Assembly (NCBI GenBank): GCA_023402075.1
Contig: JAEXCS010000047.1
Coordinates: 1 to 60,292, forward strand
DNA length: 60,292 nucleotides
Direction: 5' to 3'
From: Bacillota bacterium
Lineage (GTDB): Bacteria > Bacillota > Clostridia > Oscillospirales > Oscillospiraceae
This document shows, piece after piece, positions 24,258 through 35,453 of this stretch. The translations under genes were made by a program, and so were the position numbers. The stretch's first letter is position 1. Each line of letters opens with the position of its first letter. Under the pieces are notes generated by a model that made no database searches, was not told the DNA's origin, and saw only the letters and a program-made list of their open reading frames with translations.

Positions 24258-24701
24258 TCAGCGCATTGCAATGGTAACTTCACTTTCCGCAGCAAGATGC
24301 CCCGCGGTGTAAACGGTACATTTACAGGTGGCAATGGCTTTTTCAGGCCGCTGCGTCAGTATTTCCGCGTGGATTTCCAGTGTGTCCCCCGGCAAAATCT
24401 TCTTTCGGAACTTGACATTGTTAATCCCCAGAAACAGGGGGATTTTCCCGGCATAGTCGGGCTTAGTCATCAGCACCAGATCGGTGGCCTGCGCGGAAGC
24501 CTCTACCGTATACACACCGGGCAGCACCGGATCACCGGGAAAGTGGCCCTTAAAAATTTCCCGCGCGGGGTCCACATAAAAGCTGGCCACAACACGCTCG
24601 CCGGGAATAAGCTCTGAAACCTCGTCAATCAGCAGCATGGGGTCCCTGTGGGGAATAATGGCCATGACTTGCTCGTGGTTAAGCTGAACTGCCTGCGTCA
24701 T
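24258..24701 (-). CDS. FabZ-like hotdog dehydratase
   Basis: A 147-residue hotdog-fold protein like (3R)-hydroxyacyl-ACP dehydratase. The catalytic pair is His53 (FKGHFPGDPVLPGV) and Glu67 (YTVEASAQ), as in FabZ. The ATG at 24701 has GAGGAGG about six bases upstream, inside the end of nifJ, and the gap from the nifJ stop is 13 bp, so the two form an operon. No other fatty-acid gene is present. It may act on an acyl-ACP or acyl-CoA outside the main FASII locus, or be a second copy; its link to PFOR is unexplained. Confidence 0.85.
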   Translation of the reverse strand: MTQAVQLNHEQVMAIIPHRDPMLLIDEVSELIPGERVVASFYVDPAREIFKGHFPGDPVLPGVYTVEASAQATDLVLMTKPDYAGKIPLFLGINNVKFRKKILPGDTLEIHAEILTQRPEKAIATCKCTVYTAGHLAAESEVTIAMR

Positions 24702-24714
24702 TCCAGATACCTCC

Positions 24715-28236
<3,522 letters not shown>

Positions 28237-28308
28237 AGTCTAGTTCCTTTCTTCCTCTTATCCGGGGATCGGTGTTTTGCATGGGATTTTGCGCTGCCAA
28301 CGCGCAAT

Positions 28309-28333
28309 TTCCGTATTGCGGAATTGTTTTCCG
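28309..28333 (-). promoter_or_regulatory. Composite IclR operator in the nifJ leader
   Basis: Read on the minus strand it is CGGAA-N5-TTCCG-N5-CGGAA, three half-sites at 10-bp spacing. Its 15-bp core TTCCGTATTGCGGAA (28309-28323) recurs exactly at 30615-30629 before gntP. It lies about 49 bp downstream of the predicted nifJ -10 and 132 bp before the iclR start, so it could block nifJ transcription and affect iclR itself. Assignment to the adjacent IclR protein is inferred. Confidence 0.8.
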
Positions 28334-28352
28334 AAAATGGGGCAAAAAAATA

Positions 28353-28381
28353 TTCACAAATGAAAACACTTATGTTATACT
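28353..28381 (+). promoter_or_regulatory. Predicted iclR promoter
   Basis: TTCACA (28353-28358), 17-bp spacer, extended -10 TGTTATACT (hexamer 28376-28381). It lies back to back with the nifJ promoter. Confidence 0.6.
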
Positions 28382-28410
28382 CATGATAAGCGCTTGCAGC
28401 GTATTTGTCA
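28382..28410 (-). promoter_or_regulatory. Predicted nifJ promoter with cre-like site in its spacer
   Basis: Minus strand: TTGACA (28405-28410), 17-bp spacer, TATCAT (28382-28387). The spacer contains AAGCGCTTGCA (28387-28397), the same 11-mer found in the operator at 1433-1448. A CcpA- or LacI-type protein bound there would occlude the promoter. Confidence 0.7.
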
Positions 28411-28464
28411 AGCATATAACAAACAAAAATCAAGGTTGAATTCTGTGCGAAAGGTTGAAAATAT

Positions 28465-29229
28465 ATGGCAAAAGAACAAGTTTCCAGCATTTTGCGGGCC
28501 CTTCAAATTCTGGAATGCTTTATGGATTGTGATACCGAGTGGACACTGAAGGCTCTGGTGGAACGTCTGGATCTTCCTACCACCACGGTCTTTCGGCAAA
28601 TCTCCACGCTGGTGGAGCGGCAGTATCTGGAGCAGGATCCAATCCGCAAGAGCTATCGGGTGGGGCCACGTCTTTATCTGCTTTCCAGCGCGATTTTTGG
28701 GCGCTCCGACGTACGCAGCATGGCCCATCCGGAGTTGGAACGGCTGAGTGATGTGGTGCAGGAGACAGTGAATCTCAGCGTTTTACTGGACCACGATATT
28801 TTTTATTTGGACAAGGTAGAGACACACCGCTCCGTGGTGTGCAACACCCGGGTGGGAGGCCGCGCGCCGGCCTATGCCACCAGCGGCGGCAAGGCGATGC
28901 TGGCCGCGCAGTCGGAGGAGTATGTGGATGAATACTGCGAATGGATGAAGGATCAGACCCCCATGACGGAGACTACCATCACAAATTCCGAGCAACTGCG
29001 GGAGGAACTGGTCAAGGCCCGGCTAAACGGCTATGCCATGGACAACGGGGAGATTGAACAGGGACTGATCTGTATTGGCGCACCGATCTACGACATGACC
29101 GGCCATGTTCGGGCGGCAGTAAGTATTGCCGGACCCAGCTATCGGATGAAATCGGACGAGGCGTTTATAACCAGTGAGGTAATGAAATCAGCAGAACGGA
29201 TTTCCGCTCTGCTGGGCTACCGCAAGTGA
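28465..29229 (+). CDS. IclR-family transcriptional regulator
   Basis: A 254-residue IclR-type regulator. The N-terminal winged helix (QVSSILRALQILECFMD, then LPTTTVFRQISTLVERQYLE) spans about residues 5-60. The C-terminal GAF-like effector domain carries GGRAPAYATSGGKAMLA and GLICIGAPIYDMTGHVRAAVSIAGP, both diagnostic. It sits between the divergent nifJ-fabZ and the sugar-acid genes. Family relatives such as KdgR sense 2-keto-3-deoxygluconate, which would be the intermediate made and used by the dehydratase and aldolase encoded downstream; that ligand is an inference. Confidence 0.92.
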   Translation: MAKEQVSSILRALQILECFMDCDTEWTLKALVERLDLPTTTVFRQISTLVERQYLEQDPIRKSYRVGPRLYLLSSAIFGRSDVRSMAHPELERLSDVVQETVNLSVLLDHDIFYLDKVETHRSVVCNTRVGGRAPAYATSGGKAMLAAQSEEYVDEYCEWMKDQTPMTETTITNSEQLREELVKARLNGYAMDNGEIEQGLICIGAPIYDMTGHVRAAVSIAGPSYRMKSDEAFITSEVMKSAERISALLGYRK

Positions 29230-29302
29230 TAAGGCTATTTTACACACCGGTATAATCATTGCAATTGATGGGCGTGGACCCACACAAGGAAAGGAAGCAG
29301 TT

Positions 29303-30112
29303 ATGAACAGCAAAGAATATCTCAATCATGTGTTTGGTCTGGACGGGAAGACCGTTTTGGTATCCGGCGCGGCCGGCGGAATTGGATCGGCCATCAGCGA
29401 GGGGCTGGCTTACGCAGGGGCGGAAGTGTTTCTGTGCGGTCGTTCGGTGGAAAAGTGTCAGGCCCTGGCTGATAAGATCACAGCCAACGGAGGCAAGGCT
29501 TTTGTCCATCCTTTGGATGTGACGGATATGAGCAGCATCCATACCTGTGTAGACGATGTAATCGCCCAGTCTAAAAAAATTGACGTGCTGTTTAACGTGG
29601 CCGGTATGAATAAGCGGGAAGGTCTTCTGGACGTGGCCGAGGAGACTTACGACCGGATTATGGACACAAATCTCAAGGGCGTTTTCATGCTCAGTCAGGC
29701 AGTGGCCCGGGAGATGTACAAGCGTAAAAGCGGCAACATTATCAACATTGGTTCTCACAACGACGAGGGGATGCTGGGCGGCTGTTCTGTTTACGGAGCC
29801 ACAAAGAGCGGCGTTGTGGCCCTGACCCGCTCTATGGCCATGGAATTTGCGCAATATGGCATTCGGGCCAATGCCATCAGCCCGGGGCACATCCTTACGG
29901 AACTGACGCAGGTAACCTGGGACCACCCCACCCGCGCCCCCTGGCTGAGAGAGCGGATTGCCATGGGCCGTCCCGGAATGCCGGATGAGCTGGTGGGAAT
30001 GGCCATAATGCTGGCCTCCGATGCTTCGGCCTATATGACCGGACAGGCCTACCATGTGGACGGCGGATGCCTGTGCGGCGGCGCCCCCTGGGAATACGAC
30101 ACACAGTATTAA
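29303..30112 (+). CDS. SDR oxidoreductase, probably a sugar-acid dehydrogenase
   Basis: A 269-residue classical short-chain dehydrogenase. It shows the cofactor motif VSGAAGGIGSAIS (20-32), NVAG (near 95), the catalytic Ser (INIGSHND) and YxxxK (YGATK, near 160), and a C-terminal ITGQAYHVDGG-like ending. The overall pattern is close to gluconate 5-dehydrogenase and KduD (2-deoxy-D-gluconate/3-deoxy-2,5-hexodiulosonate) enzymes, so oxidation or reduction of a keto-sugar acid is likely. AAGGAAG precedes the ATG, 73 bp after iclR, and a strong terminator ends the unit. Confidence 0.88.
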   Translation: MNSKEYLNHVFGLDGKTVLVSGAAGGIGSAISEGLAYAGAEVFLCGRSVEKCQALADKITANGGKAFVHPLDVTDMSSIHTCVDDVIAQSKKIDVLFNVAGMNKREGLLDVAEETYDRIMDTNLKGVFMLSQAVAREMYKRKSGNIINIGSHNDEGMLGGCSVYGATKSGVVALTRSMAMEFAQYGIRANAISPGHILTELTQVTWDHPTRAPWLRERIAMGRPGMPDELVGMAIMLASDASAYMTGQAYHVDGGCLCGGAPWEYDTQY

Positions 30113-30141
30113 GAGGGATGCTTTCCCTGTCCAGCCAATTA

Positions 30142-30175
30142 GGAAGACGGCACTTTTATAAAAGTGCCGTCTTCC
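30142..30175. terminator. Intrinsic terminator after the SDR gene
   Basis: A perfect 34-nt palindrome (stem GGAAGACGGCACTTT and complement, loop TATA), followed by TTGCTTT. From 30176 to 30524 the sequence is AT-rich, and I see no gene in it. Confidence 0.88.
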
Positions 30176-30524
30176 TTGCTTTCCGGCCGCAGGCTTTTCC
30201 ATTCTAGCTTCGGCTGCCCGGCTGCGGGTCTGGATCAAAAATATGCGCTTCCAAATGTGGAAAAATCTGTATTTTATGTAATTGAGGGAAAGTCATTGTT
30301 CCATGCTTTTTCAGCTTACATGCGCCCCCAAGTTTTGTTGTTATTAAATTAAAAAAATATGTATTTGTAAAAATAATTAGAAATTTTGCATAATTTTAGG
30401 TTAAAATTTTGCTCGGAAAAAATTTTTATAAAAATAATTTCCAGCACGTATCATTAATAAATTAGCAAGATTAACAAAAAAACAGACCTAATTCATTGGA
30501 AGTTCCAAAATCCTTTTTAGAAGC

Positions 30525-30553
30525 TTGACAAAAATTTCGCAAAAGTATATAAA
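30525..30553 (+). promoter_or_regulatory. Predicted promoter of the gntP operon
   Basis: TTGACA (30525-30530), 17-bp spacer, TATAAA (30548-30553). It predicts a leader of about 220 nt. Confidence 0.75.
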
Positions 30554-30604
30554 GCTGATATAAGCGATGTATTCCCGGCCGGGATATTTTTTATTCCTAT
30601 ATTT

Positions 30605-30629
30605 CGGAATGTAATTCCGTATTGCGGAA
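30605..30629 (+). promoter_or_regulatory. Composite IclR operator before gntP
   Basis: CGGAA-N5-TTCCG-N5-CGGAA, three half-sites at 10-bp spacing, with the 15-bp core at 30615-30629 identical to that at 28309-28323. It begins 51 bp after the predicted -10, the same geometry and orientation as at nifJ. A GC-rich palindrome CCCGGCCGGG (30574-30583) lies between promoter and operator. Confidence 0.8.
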
Positions 30630-30654
30630 TAATAGCTTTGTGAGGGGGTGCTGG

Positions 30655-30681
30655 GTATGCCCACCACTAAGGTGGTTATAC
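30655..30681 (+). promoter_or_regulatory. Leader hairpin in the gntP message
   Basis: GTAT-N2-CCACC (30655-30665) pairs with GGTGG-N2-ATAC (30671-30681) around ACTAA. Downstream, ATGGCAAC occurs twice (30728-30735 and 30741-30748). The function is unknown; it may modulate translation or transcript stability. Confidence 0.4.
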
Positions 30682-30781
30682 TGCTTCACATAGCATCGCA
30701 TGTATGCGCCAAATCCCCATGTGTGTATGGCAACTTATTTATGGCAACCGCACAAATCCAAAAGGAAAGGGAGTACTTATC

Positions 30782-32200
30782 ATGTCTGCTGGCGTATTTT
30801 TGACAATCTTGATTCTTTCCATTGCAGCGTTGATGCTGCTGATTATGAAAGCAAAGCTGCACCCTGTGTTTTCCCTGTTTTCCGTGGCCCTGGTCATGTC
30901 TTTGGTCATGGGCTTCTCCTTCACTGAATCTCTGGCAAGTATCAATGCCGGTTTCGGCGGCACCTTGCAGAGTATGGGCATCCCCATTATGCTGGGTGCG
31001 ATTCTGGCGATGGGTGTGCAGGATACCGGCGCGGCTAAATCGATTGCCAACTTCTTTATTCGTCTGTTTCGCGGCAAAAATCTGGAGTTGGCGCCTGCCC
31101 TCACCGGCTATGTGGTGTCCATCCCCGTGTTTGGTGATATCACCACCATTCTGACTTCAAATATTGCAAACGTCCTTTCCAAGCGTAAGCATATTTCCAT
31201 GGGCAAAATGGCCGCCTTTACCCAGACTGGCCTGAATCTGACCCATGCCATGGTCCCCCCCACCCCCGGCATTCTGGCTGTGTCTATCATGCTGGGCGCT
31301 GATCTGGGTCTGACCATTTCCTGGGGTATTGTGATTTCCCTGATCGCATTCTTTGTGACTTGGCTGGTGCTGCGCAAGTGGACCGATAAGGAATTTGTAG
31401 AGCCGGTTCCCGCCGTTGTAGCTGAGATTGAAGAAACCAGCTCCGACAAAGTGAGCGACATTCTCATCAAAGGCGAAGACCTGCCCGGCACTTTTGCTTC
31501 TTTCTTGACGATTTTGATTCCCGTGTTTCTGATTGCCTTCAGCTCCTTTATGAAGATGGCCATTCCCGATGCCGAATCCGCCGTTCGCGCTATCACCGAT
31601 ATTCTTGGCGATAAGATTGTGGCTCTGGGTCTGGGTGTGATTTACACCATTTTGCTGGCGATTGCTCATAAAACTTCTGTGCGCAAGAGCAACGAAGATG
31701 TCACCGGCAAGAACCCCAAGGAGTTCCGTGATGTGGTGCTCAACAGCTGGTTTGCCCGCGGCATGGAAGTTGCCCTGCCCGCGCTGCTGATCACCGGTAT
31801 GGGCGGTGCCTTTGCCACTGTTATCAAGTCCTCCCCCGCCATTGAAGGCCTGAGCCAGGTGATTTCCGACTCCGGCGTGCCCGGTCTGCTGATTCCCTTC
31901 CTGGTGGGCGTGATCATGATGACCGCTGTTGGCTCCATGACCACTGCCGGACTGACCGCCGCCGGTGTCATCATGCCCATGATGGCTTCTCTGGGCCTGA
32001 CCCCCATTTCCACCGCTTTGGCGATCGGCGCCGGAACCATGATCTTCAACCACGTCAACAACTCCGGTTTCTGGGTCATCAGCAAGTTCTTTAATCTGGA
32101 CCTCAAGCAGGGCCTGAAGTATATCACCATTCCGGATGTTGTCGCCGGCGTTACCTGCTTTGTCCTGATTTTCATCTTTGCCGCCGTCGGCCTGTTCTAA
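30782..32200 (+). CDS. GntP-family sugar-acid permease
   Basis: A 472-residue membrane transporter of the gluconate:H+ symporter family with about 12-14 segments. Typical stretches are GGTLQSMGIPIMLGAILAMG (about 60-79), GYVVSIPVFGDITTILTSNI with the conserved PVFGD, and the C-terminal NHVNNSGFWVISKFF, which is a GntP signature. The ATG at 30782 follows AAAGGGAG. It imports gluconate or a related aldonate/uronate, feeding the dehydratase and aldolase next in the operon. Confidence 0.92.
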   Translation: MSAGVFLTILILSIAALMLLIMKAKLHPVFSLFSVALVMSLVMGFSFTESLASINAGFGGTLQSMGIPIMLGAILAMGVQDTGAAKSIANFFIRLFRGKNLELAPALTGYVVSIPVFGDITTILTSNIANVLSKRKHISMGKMAAFTQTGLNLTHAMVPPTPGILAVSIMLGADLGLTISWGIVISLIAFFVTWLVLRKWTDKEFVEPVPAVVAEIEETSSDKVSDILIKGEDLPGTFASFLTILIPVFLIAFSSFMKMAIPDAESAVRAITDILGDKIVALGLGVIYTILLAIAHKTSVRKSNEDVTGKNPKEFRDVVLNSWFARGMEVALPALLITGMGGAFATVIKSSPAIEGLSQVISDSGVPGLLIPFLVGVIMMTAVGSMTTAGLTAAGVIMPMMASLGLTPISTALAIGAGTMIFNHVNNSGFWVISKFFNLDLKQGLKYITIPDVVAGVTCFVLIFIFAAVGLF

Positions 32201-32277
32201 TTACGGCAAAGTATTTTACACAATATCACAGGGGAGCCAGTACCTTCTCCTGTAAGCGCAATGCCTAAGGAGAAAAT

Positions 32278-32311
32278 GGCTTGCCGCTGTGGACGCAGCG
32301 GCAGGCCTTTT
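32278..32311 (+). terminator. Attenuator-like hairpin between gntP and the dehydratase gene
   Basis: GGCTTGCCGCTG (32278-32289) pairs with CAGCGGCAGGCC (32296-32307) with one G-T pair, followed by four Ts. It would partly terminate transcription and lower the enzyme genes relative to the permease. Confidence 0.65.
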
Positions 32312-32395
32312 CCCGATTTTTATGCAGCCAAAGAGGAAAACAGGAGCTTCGGCAAAATGGCACAAAGCTCCGCCGTTAAAAAGGAGAAACATTCT

Positions 32396-34114
32396 ATGAA
32401 TCAGAAAAGCATTAAGGAAAGAGCCCTTTGGGCGCAGTTCGACGCACTGGAAATGGGTTCCGGCTGGGACGACACCGACGTTACCAAGCCTCAGATCATG
32501 ATTGAGGACGTGTTCGGTGACTCCCATCCCGGCAGCGTCCACCTCAATCAGCTTGCCGAGCAGGCCAAATTCGGCGTGTTTGAGCAAGGCGGCTTTCCTG
32601 CCCAATATCATGCCACCGACGTTTGCGATGGCTGCGCGCAGGGCCACGACGGCATGAACATGGTGCTGGCCTCCCGGGAGGCCATTGCCAACATGGTGGA
32701 AGTTCACGCATCTGCCGTGCCTTGGGACGGAATGATTCTCTCTTCCAGCTGCGACAAGTCCATCCCCGCCCATCTGAAGGCAGCCGCCCGCATGGACATT
32801 CCCACCATTTTTATGCCCGGCGGCTCCATGCGCCCCGGCCCCCATATGACCACCTCCCTGGTGGCTGGCGACATCTCCCTGCGGCAAAAGCGCAAGGATG
32901 CCATTACGCCGCAGGAAGTCCGGGACTATAAGCTCACCGGATGCCCTTCCGTGGGTGCATGTACCTTCCTTGGCACCGCCAGCACCATGCAGTGCATGGC
33001 GGAGGCAATTGGTCTGGCTTTGCCCGGCAGCGCTCTGGTTCCCGCCACGATGCGCGACATTTTGCAGTATGCCCGTCAGGCCGGACGGCAGATTCTGAAT
33101 CTTGTAAAGCTTGGCATTACCCCCAGCCAGATTATGACCCCCGCCGCCTTCCGCAACGCCATCATTGTCCACAGCGCCATCGGCGGCTCTACCAACGCCA
33201 CCATCCATCTGCCCTCCATTGCCCGGGAACTGGGCTATGATCTGCCCATTGAGCTGTTTGACGAAATCAACCATCAGGTTCCTCATCTTGGCAACATCAA
33301 TCCCTCCGGCGCCCAGCTGACCGAATCCTTCTGGTTTGCCGGCGGCGTACCTATGGTGCAGCTGATGCTTAAGGACATGCTGGATCTGGACGTGATGACC
33401 GTCACCGGCAAGACGCTGGGTGAAAATCTGGAGGATCTGGAGCGGGACAACTGGTTTAACCGCAACCTCGGATATCTCGAAAACTACGGCCTGACCCGCG
33501 ATCAGGTGATTTTCCCGGTGGACAAAGCCCCGGAAAAGGGCAGCGTCGCCATTCTCAAAGGCAACATTGCCCCGGAGGGCAGCGTAGTTAAATACTCCGC
33601 CTGTGTGGAGGAACAGTGGAAGGTCACCGGCAATGCCCGTGTGTTCAACCACGAAGAAGACGCCTATGCCGCCGTGGTTAAAGGACAGATCAACCCCGGC
33701 GATATTATCGTCATTCGGTATGAGGGCCCCCGCGGCTGCGGCATGCCCGAAATGCTGATGACCACCGAAGGCATCGTGTGCGATGAGCGTCTCAACGGCA
33801 AGGTCGCCCTGATTACCGACGGGCGCTTCTCCGGCGCAACCCGCGGCGCAGCCATCGGCCACGTCAGCCCCGAGGCGGCTGCCGGAGGACCCATCGCTTT
33901 TATCGAGGAGGGCGATATCATCTCCTACGATATTATGGAGAGAACCATGAACCTCACCGGTGTCCACGGGGTACCCTGCACCATTGAGGAGGCCACAAAG
34001 GTTTTGGAGGAGCGCTCCAAGGCGGGCATTCTGCCCCGCGAAAAGCGCAAGGGCTTCTATAAGCTTTACACTGACCACGCTATCTCTGCAATGAAGGGCG
34101 CGGGTCTGGAATAA
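32396..34114 (+). CDS. IlvD/Edd-family sugar-acid dehydratase
   Basis: A 572-residue Fe-S dehydratase of the dihydroxyacid/phosphogluconate dehydratase family. The cluster cysteines are visible as Cys77 (VCDGCAQGHDGM), Cys119 (SSSCDKSIPAH) and Cys189 (GCPSVGACTFLGTA), and the C-terminal DGRFSGATRGAAIGHVSPEAA carries the catalytic serine region. Branched-chain synthesis is unlikely, because it is linked to a GntP permease and a KDG-aldolase-like gene. It probably dehydrates an aldonate (gluconate, galactonate or xylonate) to the 2-keto-3-deoxy acid. The ATG at 32396 has AAGGAG nine bases upstream. Confidence 0.88.
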   Translation: MNQKSIKERALWAQFDALEMGSGWDDTDVTKPQIMIEDVFGDSHPGSVHLNQLAEQAKFGVFEQGGFPAQYHATDVCDGCAQGHDGMNMVLASREAIANMVEVHASAVPWDGMILSSSCDKSIPAHLKAAARMDIPTIFMPGGSMRPGPHMTTSLVAGDISLRQKRKDAITPQEVRDYKLTGCPSVGACTFLGTASTMQCMAEAIGLALPGSALVPATMRDILQYARQAGRQILNLVKLGITPSQIMTPAAFRNAIIVHSAIGGSTNATIHLPSIARELGYDLPIELFDEINHQVPHLGNINPSGAQLTESFWFAGGVPMVQLMLKDMLDLDVMTVTGKTLGENLEDLERDNWFNRNLGYLENYGLTRDQVIFPVDKAPEKGSVAILKGNIAPEGSVVKYSACVEEQWKVTGNARVFNHEEDAYAAVVKGQINPGDIIVIRYEGPRGCGMPEMLMTTEGIVCDERLNGKVALITDGRFSGATRGAAIGHVSPEAAAGGPIAFIEEGDIISYDIMERTMNLTGVHGVPCTIEEATKVLEERSKAGILPREKRKGFYKLYTDHAISAMKGAGLE

Positions 34115-34140
34115 ACCGGGAATCTGAAAGGAAATTAATT

Positions 34141-35034
34141 ATGCAAGCAGCTTATCTCGCGCCGGCCATCACATTATTCCACGAAGATGGAACGCTGGAT
34201 CTAGAAAGTCAGGGAAACCTCTTTGAGAATCTGATTGAAAAGGGTATCGACGGCATTTTGGTAGAGGGAAGTTCCAGCGAATTTTTTGCGATGCCCATGG
34301 AGCAGCGCAGTATTATGGCCAAATTTGCCATCGAGCGCATCAACCACCGTGTCAAACTGATTATTGGCACGTCCAGCATGGTGGCGCAGCAGATTATTGA
34401 CTTTTCCAACGAATGTCTGGACGCAGGCGCCGACGCGGTGATGATTCTTCCGCCATACTATTTCCATTTTGGGGCCGAAGCCCTGCTTCAGTACTACGAC
34501 CGGCTAGCCAGAGAAATCCGCGGACCAATCTATATCTATAATTTTCCTGACAACACCGGCTACACCATTCCTCCTGCAACGGTGCTTCAACTGGCCCAAA
34601 TGCATCCCAACATCGTCGGCTTTAAGGATACTATTTCCGGAATGGACCATACCCGGGAACTGATTAAGCTGATCAAACCCCTGCTTCCCTCCTTTGAGAT
34701 TTACTCCGGGTTTGACGATAACTTTGCCCACAATGTTCTCTCCGGGGGCAACGGCTGCATCGGCGCGCTGAGCAATGTTGTTCCCGAGGTATGCACCGCG
34801 TGGGCGCGGGCTTTCCGGGAAAACAATCTGGACGGTATCGCCGCAGGCCAGCAGAGCATTGACCGCCTGATGGATCTGTACGCCATTCGCAGTCCGTTCC
34901 TCCCTGTCATCAAGGAGACGGCCCGTCTGCGGGGAATTTGCACCAACAGCGCCGGAACTTTCCCCATGCCCAACGCCACGGTGGAAGACGACGCCCGCAT
35001 TCTTGAACTGCTGGGCCGCGAAAATATTCTGTAA
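34141..35034 (+). CDS. DapA/NanA-superfamily aldolase, candidate 2-keto-3-deoxygluconate aldolase
   Basis: A 297-residue class I aldolase of the DHDPS/N-acetylneuraminate lyase superfamily. The Schiff-base lysine is Lys162 (VGFKDT), the proton-relay tyrosine Tyr133 (IYIYNFP), and the carboxylate-binding loop reads GSSSEF (43-48). Next to a sugar-acid dehydratase it most simply cleaves 2-keto-3-deoxygluconate/galactonate to pyruvate and glyceraldehyde (or glycolaldehyde for pentonates). Lysine-biosynthetic DapA is less likely given the neighbours. It is the last gene of the operon. Confidence 0.87.
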   Translation: MQAAYLAPAITLFHEDGTLDLESQGNLFENLIEKGIDGILVEGSSSEFFAMPMEQRSIMAKFAIERINHRVKLIIGTSSMVAQQIIDFSNECLDAGADAVMILPPYYFHFGAEALLQYYDRLAREIRGPIYIYNFPDNTGYTIPPATVLQLAQMHPNIVGFKDTISGMDHTRELIKLIKPLLPSFEIYSGFDDNFAHNVLSGGNGCIGALSNVVPEVCTAWARAFRENNLDGIAAGQQSIDRLMDLYAIRSPFLPVIKETARLRGICTNSAGTFPMPNATVEDDARILELLGRENIL

Positions 35035-35094
35035 GCCCTCTCTGGGCCACATGGCTTCTCCAGAAACCCTTAATATTACAGATAGAATTTAGAA

Positions 35095-35140
35095 AAAGCG
35101 AGGATGGGAACCGATCAATACCGGTTTCCATTCTCGCTTT
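35095..35140 (+). terminator. Terminator of the sugar-acid operon
   Basis: A long hairpin (AAAGCGAGGATGGGAACCG side, 35095-35113, with 35122-35140), stem interrupted by one G-T pair and one bulge. The 236 bp from 35141 to 35375 hold no clear gene. Confidence 0.75.
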
Positions 35141-35375
35141 ATATGTGCACACCGGCACGCAGCCGTCGAATTCCCTGTGGGATCTGCTTATACAAGGGCG
35201 TGCGGTGAAAAAAGCAGACGGCCAGCGCCGCAGAGTAAAATTTTATGCTTACATTTCGGCGGTGAATTTACTTTGACTGCGCTTTGCTTTTGCATGGATT
35301 TTTATGCAGCCTGCAAAATTTTTGTTTTTACTTTCCACCCGTCCAAAATTCTGAATTCCATTTTCCATAAAACCA

Positions 35376-35430
35376 TGTTACAATATCCGTAAAGCAAACG
35401 GCCCACCCGTTTGCACCCGCTTGAGAGCGG
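35376..35430 (+). promoter_or_regulatory. Predicted holB promoter and leader hairpins
   Basis: An extended -10 TGTTACAAT (hexamer 35379-35384) without a clear -35. The RNA would begin near 35391 with hairpin GCAAACGG/CCGTTTGC (35394-35401 with 35407-35414) and then CCGCT-TGAG-AGCGG (35417-35430). Confidence 0.45.
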
Positions 35431-35453
35431 AGTCCGCAAAAAGGGAGGTTCCC

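Noticed and set aside
30176..30524. Small open frames and possible ncRNA in the AT-rich spacer.
   Set aside because: No ribosome site, no structure beyond chance, and no recognisable family.
32216..34078. Long antisense open frame opposite the IlvD/Edd-type gene; similar ones at 57478-59139, 58961-60142 and 15923-17368.
   Set aside because: Same explanation: they lie on the reverse of clear enzymes with intact motifs and have no recognisable domain.
35177..35392. Short open frame upstream of holB (71 codons).
   Set aside because: No ribosome site and no recognisable motif; it overlaps the predicted promoter region.
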